This document shows positions 6,493-12,711 of a stretch of DNA of 12,711 nucleotides, piece after piece. The notes under the pieces are model-generated. The model was given only the letters and a program-made list of their open reading frames with translations, did no database searches and was not told the origin of the DNA. Position 1 is the first letter of the stretch, and every line of letters begins with the position of its first letter. Location of the stretch: NCBI GenBank assembly GCA_902489185.1, contig CABTZC010000028.1:1-12711 (forward strand), given 5' to 3'. This DNA comes from an uncultured Brevibacterium sp. (GTDB lineage Bacteria > Actinomycetota > Actinomycetes > Actinomycetales > Brevibacteriaceae). Position numbers and translations under genes: made by a program.

Positions 6493-7254
6493 TCATGCTT
6501 TGGCAATGGTGGCTGGTGCTGATCCAGTTCGTAATGAGGACGCAAGGCTAGTTGTGTTTAGGGGAGTAGCAGAGGCTGCGACGACGACGTTCGCGCGGTG
6601 CCCCCGCGTCCTCCCGGTCGCGTTGATGACATACACGTGTGCGAAGTGGGACGTGATGGCCTGGATTTCTTGTCGAGCGTGGTTCGGGGTGCCTGCGATA
6701 TTGAACAGTGCCAGGCCTTGTGTTTTAAGGGCCGAGGCGGTGTGGGCAAAGTAGGCGTCGGTTGTGAGTGCCGGGGGAGTTGCGTCTCCAGCAAACGCGT
6801 CACGCACCACGATGTCGAGGCTTTTCGGTGCGAACGTTTGGATTTCGCGTGCCCCGTCGCCCACGCGTAACGCGAGTGCGGGGGAGCGGGGAAGATCAAA
6901 CCACTCACGTACGTAGTCCATGAGAAGTGCGTCGATGTCGATGGCTGTTTGCCGGGACCGTGGGTGAGTGGCGTGCAACCGCCGGGCTAAAGAGCATCCG
7001 GCTGCGCCAATGTGGACTGCTCTGACCGAGGTGCCTCGCGGGAATACTTGATCGATCGTGGTTGCCATCCAGTGGAGGTATGGAAAATCTAAGCGGGTTG
7101 GTTCGCTGATAGTGATCGAGGAACTGGGTACGGAGTTGACGTAGAGAACCCACGAGTTGGGCTCGCCCGGAATGCTTTCCTTGCGTGCAATTCCTGTGGA
7201 TATCTCCACCTCGACGCTGGTGTCGCGTGCCCGTTTCCGTCCCATATGGGCCAA
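6493..7254 (-). CDS. Spermidine synthase-like SAM/dcSAM-binding Rossmann protein
   Basis: This 253-residue cytoplasmic protein has the fold signature of the spermidine synthase/methyltransferase superfamily: VRAVHIGAAGCSLARRL (77-93) as the glycine-rich nucleotide loop, AIDID (104-108) with the acidic residue after strand 2, RVGDGARE (130-137), and DIVVRDAFAGDATP (147-160) at the place of the SpeE DxTDP-type catalytic loop. The canonical GGGDGG and DSTDP sequences are not present, so a true aminopropyltransferase role is doubtful; actinobacteria have many such 'spermidine synthase-like' proteins of unknown substrate. TTG at 7252-7254 is preferred because GGGGAGGA (7264-7271) lies 9 bases upstream. 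An ATG at 7245 lies 18 bases away. Stop TGA at 6493-6495. It is followed after about 90 bp by helD in the same direction and is divergent from the DUF4192 gene. Confidence 0.8.
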   Translation of the reverse strand: MAHMGRKRARDTSVEVEISTGIARKESIPGEPNSWVLYVNSVPSSSITISEPTRLDFPYLHWMATTIDQVFPRGTSVRAVHIGAAGCSLARRLHATHPRSRQTAIDIDALLMDYVREWFDLPRSPALALRVGDGAREIQTFAPKSLDIVVRDAFAGDATPPALTTDAYFAHTASALKTQGLALFNIAGTPNHARQEIQAITSHFAHVYVINATGRTRGHRANVVVAASATPLNTTSLASSLRTGSAPATIAKA

Positions 7255-7271
7255 GTGTAGTTGTCCTCCCC

Positions 7272-7311
7272 GGTCACAGCGGTGAAGCGTGGGTCACATG
7301 CGTGTGCACAC
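7272..7311. promoter_or_regulatory. Direct repeats GGTCACA spaced 20 bp plus palindrome GTGTGCACAC
   Basis: GGTCACA occurs at 7272-7278 and 7292-7298, starting exactly 20 bp apart, about two helical turns, so both copies face the same side of the DNA. A perfect palindrome GTGTGCACAC follows at 7302-7311. The cluster sits immediately upstream of the Shine-Dalgarno of the spermidine synthase-like gene, between two divergent genes, and may be a binding site for a dimeric regulator. The regulator is unknown. Confidence 0.35.
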
Positions 7312-7335
7312 CGGGAACTTTGCAGTGGTTTACAG

Positions 7336-7362
7336 CTGTGGAGAAAACGCCTTTTTCCACAG
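7336..7362. repeat. Inverted pair of DnaA-box-like sites / hairpin
   Basis: CTGTGGA (7336-7342) and TCCACAG (7356-7362) form an inverted repeat that is extended by AAAA (7344-7347) against TTTT (7352-7355), with only G7343 unpaired and a CGCC loop. The right arm contains TTTTCCACA (7353-7361), and the left arm read in reverse is TTCTCCACA (7345-7337). Each is one mismatch from the DnaA box TTATCCACA, and they face each other. It could be a pair of DnaA sites in the divergent promoter region, an operator, or a hairpin. Confidence 0.45.
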
Positions 7363-7412
7363 GTTGCAACGAGTGGGTTTCGGGCGAAACAGATGGGCAT
7401 GAAAGTGAAGTC

Positions 7413-8495
7413 ATGGAAACAATAGACATCAGTACACCCGTAGACATTGTTCATCTCGTCAACATGGCCGTGGGGCATGTTCCTCCCGATTCGCTTGTTC
7501 TTGTTCTTAAAAGAAACGTCGAAGGCCCCGGGGCCCTTGGGGGAAGCGTACGTGTCAATTTTGATATGCAAGCAGCCCGCAGGTTCAGTACCGACGTCGC
7601 TGAGCAAATAGCGCAGGTGGTTGTTCGTTTCGAACCATGTGAAGTCGTTTTCCCTGTGTTTTCGTGTGACGCGATCGCTGCAGCGCTCGGACATGCGGGA
7701 GAAGACAAGAACAGCCGAGATGTTGACGCCATTGTGCACGCGTGGACTGAGATTCAACGCGAACTCTTAAAAGTCGGCGTAAGATCTATTCCTCCCGTGT
7801 GGACTGGCCACAATAAGTGTGGGTGGATTCTTGACTCTGAAATGTGTACGCCCATTCCGAATGTAGAGACCGCCACACATCTGCCGCCGCTGTCCGCACT
7901 TCCACAAGCCAGGAAACGCGTGAGTGCGCAACTCGAGAGCTGCGTCGGTGACAAACGGGGTGATCTCGAAGCGCTCATCAGTGATGCAAGTGAGCTTTGT
8001 TTCTTTGCTCTTTCGGACGCCGCTCCGTCCGAATGGGACAGTATCCATGTGAGCGCAGGGGCGGTCCGAGCGATCGAGACGTTGAGCGATAACGGCGTGG
8101 GCAGAGACGCTCTAATCACCCTGTTTTCTGCACGGCACCCCAGCTTTAGGCCCGATGTGGTGGGGCACTTGAGTCCAGAAGAGTTTCTCGAAACGATCCT
8201 GGAAATCTTAGAAGGGGACATGGAGCAGTATCTGGCTGGGATGGATGAGATCCGACCTCACATGCCATACACGTACTCCGTCCTCATGTATCTCAAACTC
8301 GTTGCAGTCCACGCTTCCGACGAGTACTTTAGTGAACTCCTCGGTGTGATCGCCTGGTTCGAATGGGTCGCCGGGCACAACTCATACGCGCAACACTTCG
8401 CGCGGTCGGCGCTCGCTGTCGACTCGACGAATAGCTTTGCCGGCACCGTCGAGGCATTTGTGGAGCGGGGGATCACCGCTGTGTGGGCGCGCTAA
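7413..8495 (+). CDS. DUF4192 family protein
   Basis: A 360-residue cytoplasmic protein of the actinobacteria-restricted DUF4192 family, whose function is unknown. The N-terminus shows the family pattern: ISTPVDIVHLVNMAVGHVPPDSLVLVLKR (residues 5-33), then ...GGSVRVNFDM, then VVVRFEPCEVVFPVFSCD. The C-terminal half is helix-rich (LSPEEFLETILEILEGDM; LLGVIAWFEWVAGHNSYAQHFARSALAVDS) and looks like a repeat-type helical domain. ATG at 7413 is chosen because it begins the family's first conserved strand and helix; upstream, the frame stays open for another 76 codons back to 7185, but that part overlaps the divergent gene and control sites. The Shine-Dalgarno is weak (GAAAG at 7401-7405). It precedes sigA by 114 bp on the same strand. 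DUF4192 genes are often found next to the principal sigma factor gene in actinobacteria. Confidence 0.85.
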   Translation: METIDISTPVDIVHLVNMAVGHVPPDSLVLVLKRNVEGPGALGGSVRVNFDMQAARRFSTDVAEQIAQVVVRFEPCEVVFPVFSCDAIAAALGHAGEDKNSRDVDAIVHAWTEIQRELLKVGVRSIPPVWTGHNKCGWILDSEMCTPIPNVETATHLPPLSALPQARKRVSAQLESCVGDKRGDLEALISDASELCFFALSDAAPSEWDSIHVSAGAVRAIETLSDNGVGRDALITLFSARHPSFRPDVVGHLSPEEFLETILEILEGDMEQYLAGMDEIRPHMPYTYSVLMYLKLVAVHASDEYFSELLGVIAWFEWVAGHNSYAQHFARSALAVDSTNSFAGTVEAFVERGITAVWAR

Positions 8496-8531
8496 TTTCA
8501 CTTGCCGGGAATATCGTGCGAAAATTGGGTG

Positions 8532-8568
8532 TTGACCCAGTTGTATCCGCGAGGATTTGACTTGGGTC
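8532..8568 (+). promoter_or_regulatory. Candidate control region upstream of sigA
   Basis: Two -35-like hexamers, TTGACC (8532-8537) and TTGACT (8557-8562), lie upstream of sigA, but neither has a convincing -10 at normal spacing. GACCCA (8534-8539) and TGGGTC (8563-8568) form an inverted repeat that overlaps both. A promoter is expected here because sigA needs strong expression; the exact site is not resolved. Confidence 0.25.
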
Positions 8569-8609
8569 TTAGTACTGCCCATGTGGCAACTTAGGTGAAA
8601 GGTGACTTC

Positions 8610-10055
8610 GTGCCAGCTGTCGAGAACGAGAAGCAAGCCTCTACTACTGCAAAGAAGAAGGCTACAACATCTAAAGCCTCTACCACCGCAAAGAAGAAGG
8701 CCACATCGACATCTAAGTCAACAGCTTCGAAGACAACCGGTGCCAAGAAGACTGCCACCACGGCGAAAAAGAGCACGAGTACCGCGAAGAAGTCGACGGC
8801 AAAAAAGAGTACGTCAACCGCGACGAAGAAGACTTCTAGCTCTGCGAAAAAGACCACGACGGCAGCGAAATCGGCAGCTACCGCTAAGCGTGCGGCCAAG
8901 GCAACTGCAGCAAAAGAAGCAGCAACCAAGACATCGACCCGGAAAAAGGCTCGGGACGCTGAAGAGGTCGAGAACGACAAGGTCGAAACCGACGAGGTTG
9001 AAGAACTCGCGACAACCGACGAATCAACCGAAACGCGTAACTCTCAAGAAGAGGAAAAGGACGCTCAGATTAAGGAAGCCGGTGGCTTCGTGGTGTCTGA
9101 CGCCGACGATGAGGACCAGCCGGCACAGCAGGTTGCGACCGCAGGTGCAACCGCTGACCCAGTCAAGGACTATCTCAAGCAGATCGGTAAGGTTGCGCTC
9201 CTGAATGCTGCCGAGGAAGTTGATCTGGCAAAGCGCATTGAGGCCGGAATGTATGCCGAACATCTTGTCAATGAGGGCAAGGTGACCGACGCACGCGATC
9301 TGCGGGACTACAAGTGGATTATCCACGACGGGCGGATTGCTAAGAACCACTTGCTTGAGGCTAACCTTCGACTCGTGGTGTCGCTTGCAAAGCGCTACAC
9401 GGGACGTGGGATGTTGTTCCTGGATTTGATCCAGGAAGGTAACTTGGGTCTGATCCGAGCGGTTGAAAAGTTCGACTACACCAAGGGCTTTAAGTTCTCC
9501 ACGTATGCAACGTGGTGGATCCGTCAGGCTATTACACGCGCCATGGCAGACCAGGCACGTACCATTCGTATCCCCGTTCACATGGTTGAAGTCATCAACA
9601 AGCTCGCACGTGTGCAGCGCCAGATGCTTCAGGACTTGGGGCGCGAACCCACCCCTGAAGAGCTTGCTAAAGAGCTCGACATGACACCTGAACGTGTCGT
9701 CGAGGTGCAGAAGTACGGGCGTGAACCAATTTCTCTGCACACCCCACTGGGTGAAGACGGTGACAGTGAGTTCGGTGACCTCATCGAGGACTCTGAAGCG
9801 GTTGTGCCTGCGGATTCCGTTAGCTTCACTCTGCTTCAGGAGCAGCTCCACTCGGTTCTCGACACCTTGTCAGAACGTGAAGCTGGTGTCGTTTCAATGC
9901 GTTTCGGACTCAACGACGGACAGCCTAAGACGCTCGACGAGATTGGCAAGGTGTACGGCGTCACGCGCGAACGTATCCGCCAGATCGAATCGAAGACGAT
10001 GGCGAAGCTCCGCCACCCGTCCCGCTCCCAGGTGTTGCGCGACTACCTCGACTAA
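8610..10055 (+). CDS. sigA: RNA polymerase principal sigma factor SigA/HrdB (RpoD family)
   Basis: The primary sigma-70 factor directs RNA polymerase to housekeeping promoters. The 481-residue protein begins with a Lys/Ala/Thr/Ser-rich low-complexity stretch (about 8-114, roughly 29 lysines, repeated AKK units), then an acidic linker (about 115-175). The conserved core follows: region 1.2 from DPVKDYLKQIGKV (183), the region 2 block (HLLEANLRLVVSLAKRYTGR, FDYTKGFKFSTYATWWIRQA), region 3 (RIPVHMVEVINKLARVQRQM) and region 4.2 (VYGVTRERIRQIESKTM) ending in SRSQVLRDYLD. The core is near-identical to actinobacterial SigA. Start choice: GTG at 8610 has GAAAGG about 7 bases upstream and gives the usual V/M-P-A start; GTG at 8595 would add five residues and lacks a Shine-Dalgarno. 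It is convergent with the VOC gene, only 24 bp away, and no strong terminator was seen between them. Confidence 0.97.
   Translation: MPAVENEKQASTTAKKKATTSKASTTAKKKATSTSKSTASKTTGAKKTATTAKKSTSTAKKSTAKKSTSTATKKTSSSAKKTTTAAKSAATAKRAAKATAAKEAATKTSTRKKARDAEEVENDKVETDEVEELATTDESTETRNSQEEEKDAQIKEAGGFVVSDADDEDQPAQQVATAGATADPVKDYLKQIGKVALLNAAEEVDLAKRIEAGMYAEHLVNEGKVTDARDLRDYKWIIHDGRIAKNHLLEANLRLVVSLAKRYTGRGMLFLDLIQEGNLGLIRAVEKFDYTKGFKFSTYATWWIRQAITRAMADQARTIRIPVHMVEVINKLARVQRQMLQDLGREPTPEELAKELDMTPERVVEVQKYGREPISLHTPLGEDGDSEFGDLIEDSEAVVPADSVSFTLLQEQLHSVLDTLSEREAGVVSMRFGLNDGQPKTLDEIGKVYGVTRERIRQIESKTMAKLRHPSRSQVLRDYLD
8637..8717 (+). repeat. 39-bp near-tandem repeat inside the sigA 5' end
   Basis: A unit starting GCCTCTACTACTGCAAAGAA at 8637 recurs at 8676 (GCCTCTACCACCGCAAAGAA) with a period of 39 bp; the differences are mostly at third codon positions. 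It encodes repeated ASTTAKKKAT. It suggests that the lysine-rich N-terminus grew by in-frame duplication and may vary in copy number between strains. Confidence 0.7.
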
Positions 10056-10079
10056 CACCCGGGCCCATCAGCGGGCAAC

Positions 10080-10823
10080 TTAGCGGTTTGCGCTCACAAT
10101 CGCGATGGCCGCGTTATGGCAGTCAATGATCTGTGCGACGCGGCCTAGGTGAGTGTCAACGGGTTGTGACAATACAGCGCCTCCGTGTTCCTGTGCGTGT
10201 TCCAGAGTTTCGTCGACATCGTTGACGCGCACATAAATTTTCCAGTGCGCAGGAATTGAGAGGTCTGAGATGTCCACCATGCCTGCAACGGGGGAGCCGC
10301 CCGCGGAGAACGTGGTGTAGTCGCCCTCGCCCTTCTGCGTATTCCACCCAAAAACGGTGGTGTAAAAGTCTGCGACACCGGTGTCAGTGGTGTGAAGCTC
10401 AAACCAGGCGGGAGCACCGACCGCATCGGTGAGCGCGAGACCGCGGTCGTCATCATAGGACAATACGCCAAAGCCCGTTTTCGCTGAGTCGGCAACGAGT
10501 GCAACCGAGGCATCACCGTCAAAGTTGGGGATCGCCATCAACGCCTGTCCCTTGTTTTCCGCTATGGTCTGCAAGAACTCTTCGAAATCTGCGACATGGA
10601 AATACAGCGACCAGAACCCAGGCTGGCCTTCGGGCGCCTCGGCGGGTTGCTGGCTGATACCCGCAACGGACGAGCCGTTTACGACGGCCCGAGTTCCGAT
10701 CCCCATGGGGCCCACCCCGTCAAAATCCCACCCAAATACAGCGGAATAAAACGTTTTGGATTCGTCAACGTTTGGAGAGCTTAGCTCAATCCAACATGGG
10801 GTTACAGGCTTGTTGTCAGTCAC
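10080..10823 (-). CDS. Two-domain VOC (glyoxalase/bleomycin resistance/dioxygenase fold) protein
   Basis: A 247-residue cytoplasmic protein made of two tandem VOC modules: the first from VTPCWIELSSPNVDESKTFYSAVFGWDF (7-34) to about 120, the second from APAWFELHTTDTGVADFYTTVFGWNT (136-161) to the end. The length and architecture match the Rv0577-type family of mycobacteria and streptomycetes, whose substrate is not firmly known. Glyoxalase-like or small-molecule binding roles are possible, and no specific reaction can be assigned. The GTG start at 10821-10823 overlaps the TGA stop of the upstream amidase gene as GTGA, implying co-transcription and translational coupling; the Shine-Dalgarno is only a weak GGGG. 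Stop TAA at 10080-10082, convergent with sigA. Confidence 0.88.
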   Translation of the reverse strand: MTDNKPVTPCWIELSSPNVDESKTFYSAVFGWDFDGVGPMGIGTRAVVNGSSVAGISQQPAEAPEGQPGFWSLYFHVADFEEFLQTIAENKGQALMAIPNFDGDASVALVADSAKTGFGVLSYDDDRGLALTDAVGAPAWFELHTTDTGVADFYTTVFGWNTQKGEGDYTTFSAGGSPVAGMVDISDLSIPAHWKIYVRVNDVDETLEHAQEHGGAVLSQPVDTHLGRVAQIIDCHNAAIAIVSANR

Positions 10824-11662
10824 AGCCCCATTGTTGCATAGGAAGCGTATGTGTCGATGCCGTCGACTAACGCTTTCGCATACGACTCTGGGTCCTTCTG
10901 CATGCGCCGAGCTTCTTCTGGATTGCGCATTTCACCACATTCGACAATGACGGCTGGGACCGACGCGTTGTTCAAACCAGCAAGATCGGTGCGCTCCACT
11001 AAACCGTCCTTGCCGTAGCCTGCCCGGTTAATGGGGAATTTGTTGTCCGTGAATCCTCGAACAATCGCTTCGCCTAGTTTGGTGGATTTCTCTAGGTTGT
11101 CACCAGGCGCCACAATCACGCCAAATCCGCGAATTGACGTGTTTTCCGATCCGTTGGCATGAATGCTGACCAGGAAGTCAGCGTCGTCAGCGAACTTTCC
11201 ACGTTCATCCACACAGGGACCCACCCCGTCGTTGGAGTCGCGTGACATGATGATGCGAGCGCCACGCTTTTCGAGTTCGTTTCGCACTTTTCTTGCAACG
11301 TTCCAGTTGAATTCGTGTTCAGGGAAACCGCCGTCAGTTGCCGTGCCTGTGGTGTTGCACGCCTTCTTCCCACCGCGGCCGTCGGGAACCATTTTGTTAA
11401 TGCGGGAAAGGTGCGACGCGTTACCGCCGTTGTGTCCGGGGTCCAGAGCGATGACCAGCCCGTCAAGGGACTGGTTGGGGTTACTTTGAGAAGTTTCCGG
11501 GGCCGAGGTGTCCCCGGGGTTGTGCTCGTTTGTGATGGTCTCAGGTTCAACCGTGGTACGGGGCTGTGGCGTCTGGGTGCTTCCACAGCCGCTTAGAAGG
11601 ACCATTACTGCACACGCGTATAGCGCAATTGCGTGTTTCACAACCGCCAGTCTACTCGACAC
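10820..11662 (-). CDS. N-acetylmuramoyl-L-alanine amidase (Amidase_3), lipoprotein
   Basis: A zinc-dependent peptidoglycan amidase that cleaves the bond between N-acetylmuramic acid and L-alanine of the stem peptide, for wall turnover or cell separation. The 280-residue protein has a lipoprotein signal with lipobox LSGC (C26), so it should be anchored outside the membrane. A Pro/Thr/Glu-rich linker (about 27-65) leads to the catalytic domain. Zinc ligands are H77 (DPGHNGG), E115 (FPEHEF) and H168 (VSIHANG); the catalytic Glu is E241 (VIVECGEMRN). C101 (KKACNTTGT) and C150 (GPCVDER) occupy the positions of the disulfide pair of mycobacterial Rv3717, and the GKDGLVERTDLAGLN block also matches that family. 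No separate wall-binding domain is present. The start is GTG at 11660-11662; a second in-frame GTG at residue 8 would still leave a signal peptide. It is divergent from parE. Confidence 0.93.
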   Translation of the reverse strand: MSSRLAVVKHAIALYACAVMVLLSGCGSTQTPQPRTTVEPETITNEHNPGDTSAPETSQSNPNQSLDGLVIALDPGHNGGNASHLSRINKMVPDGRGGKKACNTTGTATDGGFPEHEFNWNVARKVRNELEKRGARIIMSRDSNDGVGPCVDERGKFADDADFLVSIHANGSENTSIRGFGVIVAPGDNLEKSTKLGEAIVRGFTDNKFPINRAGYGKDGLVERTDLAGLNNASVPAVIVECGEMRNPEEARRMQKDPESYAKALVDGIDTYASYATMGL

Positions 11663-11682
11663 AAGCCCCGTGAATCCAAGGT

Positions 11683-11688
11683 TTTATG
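11683..11688 (-). promoter_or_regulatory. Candidate -10 of the amidase gene
   Basis: CATAAA on the minus strand (11688 down to 11683) would start transcription near 11676, giving a leader of about 14 nt before the GTG at 11662, with only GGGG as Shine-Dalgarno. No clear -35. The divergent space is just 50 bp, so this and the parE promoter would nearly overlap. Confidence 0.3.
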
Positions 11689-11700
11689 CCGCCTTCGACC

Positions 11701-11713
11701 TAGACTGGGACGG
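11701..11713 (+). promoter_or_regulatory. Probable leaderless promoter of parE
   Basis: TAGACT at 11701-11706 fits TANNNT, and six bases later comes the GTG start at 11713. This is the same geometry as in front of hisD (TAGAAT, six bases, GTG). No Shine-Dalgarno is present. No clear -35. Confidence 0.5.
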
Positions 11714-12711
11714 TGGCTACATCGGATTACGGAGCACGGCAACTACAGGTCCTCGAAGGTCTTGAGGCGGTACGCAAGCGTCCCGGAATGTATATCGGGT
11801 CCACCGACTCGCGAGGGCTCATGCACTGTCTGTGGGAAATTATCGACAACGCGGTCGACGAAGCGTTGGGCGGTCACGGCGAAAACATTACGGTGACCCT
11901 CCACAAAGACGGGTCGGTCACCGTCGAAGATAACGGACGTGGAATTCCCGTCGACATCGAGCCCCGCACTGGTCTCACTGGTGTTGAACTCGTGATGACG
12001 AAGCTTCACGCAGGTGGAAAATTCGGTGGCGGGTCGTACTCCGCAGTGGGCGGTCTCCACGGTGTGGGGGCGTCGGTGGTGAACGCTCTGTCGAGTCGCT
12101 TAGACATCGAAGTAACGCGATCTTCCAAGGTGTACCGCATGTCTTTTAAGCGGGGAACGCCTGGAACGTTCACGGATACAAACGAACCGCACCCGGATAA
12201 CGAGTTCGCCCCTTTTAAAAAAGAGTCCAAATTGGAAGTTGTGGGCAAGGCGAAGCGAGGTGTGACAGGTACCAAGATTCGTTATTGGGCCGACCCTCAG
12301 ATTTTTATTGCCGACGCTAAGTTCAACTACGACAACTTGGTGGACCGTGCCCGCCAGACCGCGTTTTTGGTTCCAGGGCTTACAATCACGATTGTCGATG
12401 ACAGGGGAGTAGCTGTCGACGAAACGGGTGCCCCGATTCCGCACCGTGTCGAAGAGTTTCAGTTTGACGGTGGTATCTCGGCGTTTGTCGACCACTTGGC
12501 GCATGACGCGGCGGTGACGGACACATGGCGTTTCACCACCCAGTCGTCGTTTAAAGAGACGGTCCCCGTTCTTAACTCCTCAGGACACATGGAGTCTCAA
12601 GAGGTTCAACGCGACATTACGGTCGATGTCGCGTTGCGCTGGGGAAACGGTTACGACACCATGCTGAAGTCGTTCGTGAATATCATTGCCACTCCTAAGG
12701 GTGGGACGCAC
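11713..12711 (+). CDS. parE: DNA topoisomerase IV / gyrase-type subunit B, N-terminal part (3' truncated by window edge)
   Basis: The ATPase subunit of a type IIA topoisomerase, which pairs with a ParC/GyrA-type subunit for supercoil control or decatenation. The first 333 codons are present and the frame is open to the last base. The GHKL ATPase motifs are intact: N-box EIIDNAVDEAL with E42 and N46, DNGRGIP with D73, the ATP-lid AGGKFGGGSYSAVGGLHGVG (100-119), and the GVTGTKIRYW strand; the transducer domain follows. GTG at 11713 is chosen because it precedes the conserved YGARQLQVLEGLEAVRKRPG block and lies six bases after a -10. The B subunits of gyrase and topoisomerase IV cannot be split safely from this part. 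Location near sigA, away from the dnaA-recF-gyrB region and as in the hrdB-parE neighbourhood of streptomycetes, favours parE. Confidence 0.9.
   Translation, partial: MATSDYGARQLQVLEGLEAVRKRPGMYIGSTDSRGLMHCLWEIIDNAVDEALGGHGENITVTLHKDGSVTVEDNGRGIPVDIEPRTGLTGVELVMTKLHAGGKFGGGSYSAVGGLHGVGASVVNALSSRLDIEVTRSSKVYRMSFKRGTPGTFTDTNEPHPDNEFAPFKKESKLEVVGKAKRGVTGTKIRYWADPQIFIADAKFNYDNLVDRARQTAFLVPGLTITIVDDRGVAVDETGAPIPHRVEEFQFDGGISAFVDHLAHDAAVTDTWRFTTQSSFKETVPVLNSSGHMESQEVQRDITVDVALRWGNGYDTMLKSFVNIIATPKGGTH

Noticed and set aside
7185..7412. Upstream extension of the DUF4192 frame to 7185
   Set aside because: It overlaps the 5' end of the divergent gene and the cluster of regulatory repeats, and the DUF4192 family starts at the ISTPVDIV block.
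8591..8980. Long minus-strand frame, rich in Phe/Val/Ala, opposite the sigA 5' end
   Set aside because: It is the antisense of the AAG/ACC-rich lysine repeat, and such mirror frames arise from codon composition; no start signal or homologous features.
9024..9851. 275-codon minus-strand frame opposite sigA
   Set aside because: Shadow of the highly conserved sigA coding sequence; no ribosome-binding site or domain resemblance.
10056..10079. GCCC/GGGC mini-hairpin between the convergent sigA and VOC genes
   Set aside because: Four-base arms and no T-tract on either strand; not a credible terminator.
1..12711. Defence island, phage or integrative element
   Set aside because: Apart from the helD/glycosylase-like pair the window is conserved housekeeping genes, with no mobility genes, tRNA-associated repeats or obvious change in composition.

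Overview
The window is chromosomal DNA from an actinomycete (Actinomycetota) of moderate GC content. The evidence is an actinobacterial principal sigma factor with a long Lys/Ala/Thr/Ser-rich N-terminus, a DUF4192 gene beside it, a topoisomerase IV/gyrase B-type gene close to it, a mycobacterial-type (Rv3717-like) cell wall amidase, a class II-like HelD, and probable leaderless GTG-initiated genes. I cannot name the genus. No tRNA, rRNA, CRISPR array, insertion sequence or phage gene was recognised, and coding density is high; no gene-free stretch exceeds about 170 bp.

Layout. (1) 2-3323, plus strand: the 3' end of the replicative DNA polymerase III alpha subunit gene (dnaE), then hisD from its own probable leaderless promoter, then nrdR, whose ATG overlaps the hisD stop codon. 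(2) 3324-3486: a gap with a strong plus-oriented hairpin/terminator and a possible short-RNA promoter. (3) 3487-7254, minus strand: a spermidine-synthase-like Rossmann protein, a HelD-family RNA polymerase-associated ATPase, and a small protein that I tentatively place among HhH/OGG-fold DNA glycosylases. The last two lie head to tail, and both leaders carry palindromes. (4) 7255-7412: a divergent control region with direct repeats, a palindrome and an inverted pair of DnaA-box-like sites. (5) 7413-10055, plus strand: a DUF4192 protein, then sigA. (6) 10080-11662, minus strand: a lipoprotein N-acetylmuramoyl-L-alanine amidase overlapped by a two-domain VOC protein. (7) 11713-12711, plus strand: the 5' part of a type IIA topoisomerase ATPase subunit (parE), divergent from the amidase and probably leaderless.

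Most of the window is housekeeping: DNA replication (dnaE, parE), dNTP supply control (nrdR), histidine synthesis (hisD), core transcription (sigA) and wall remodelling (the amidase). The least ordinary part is 3487-6444, where a HelD-type protein, which acts on stalled or drug-bound RNA polymerase, is followed by a putative base-excision DNA glycosylase. This is the best candidate for an uncharacterised functional pair. The sequence alone does not prove a system.
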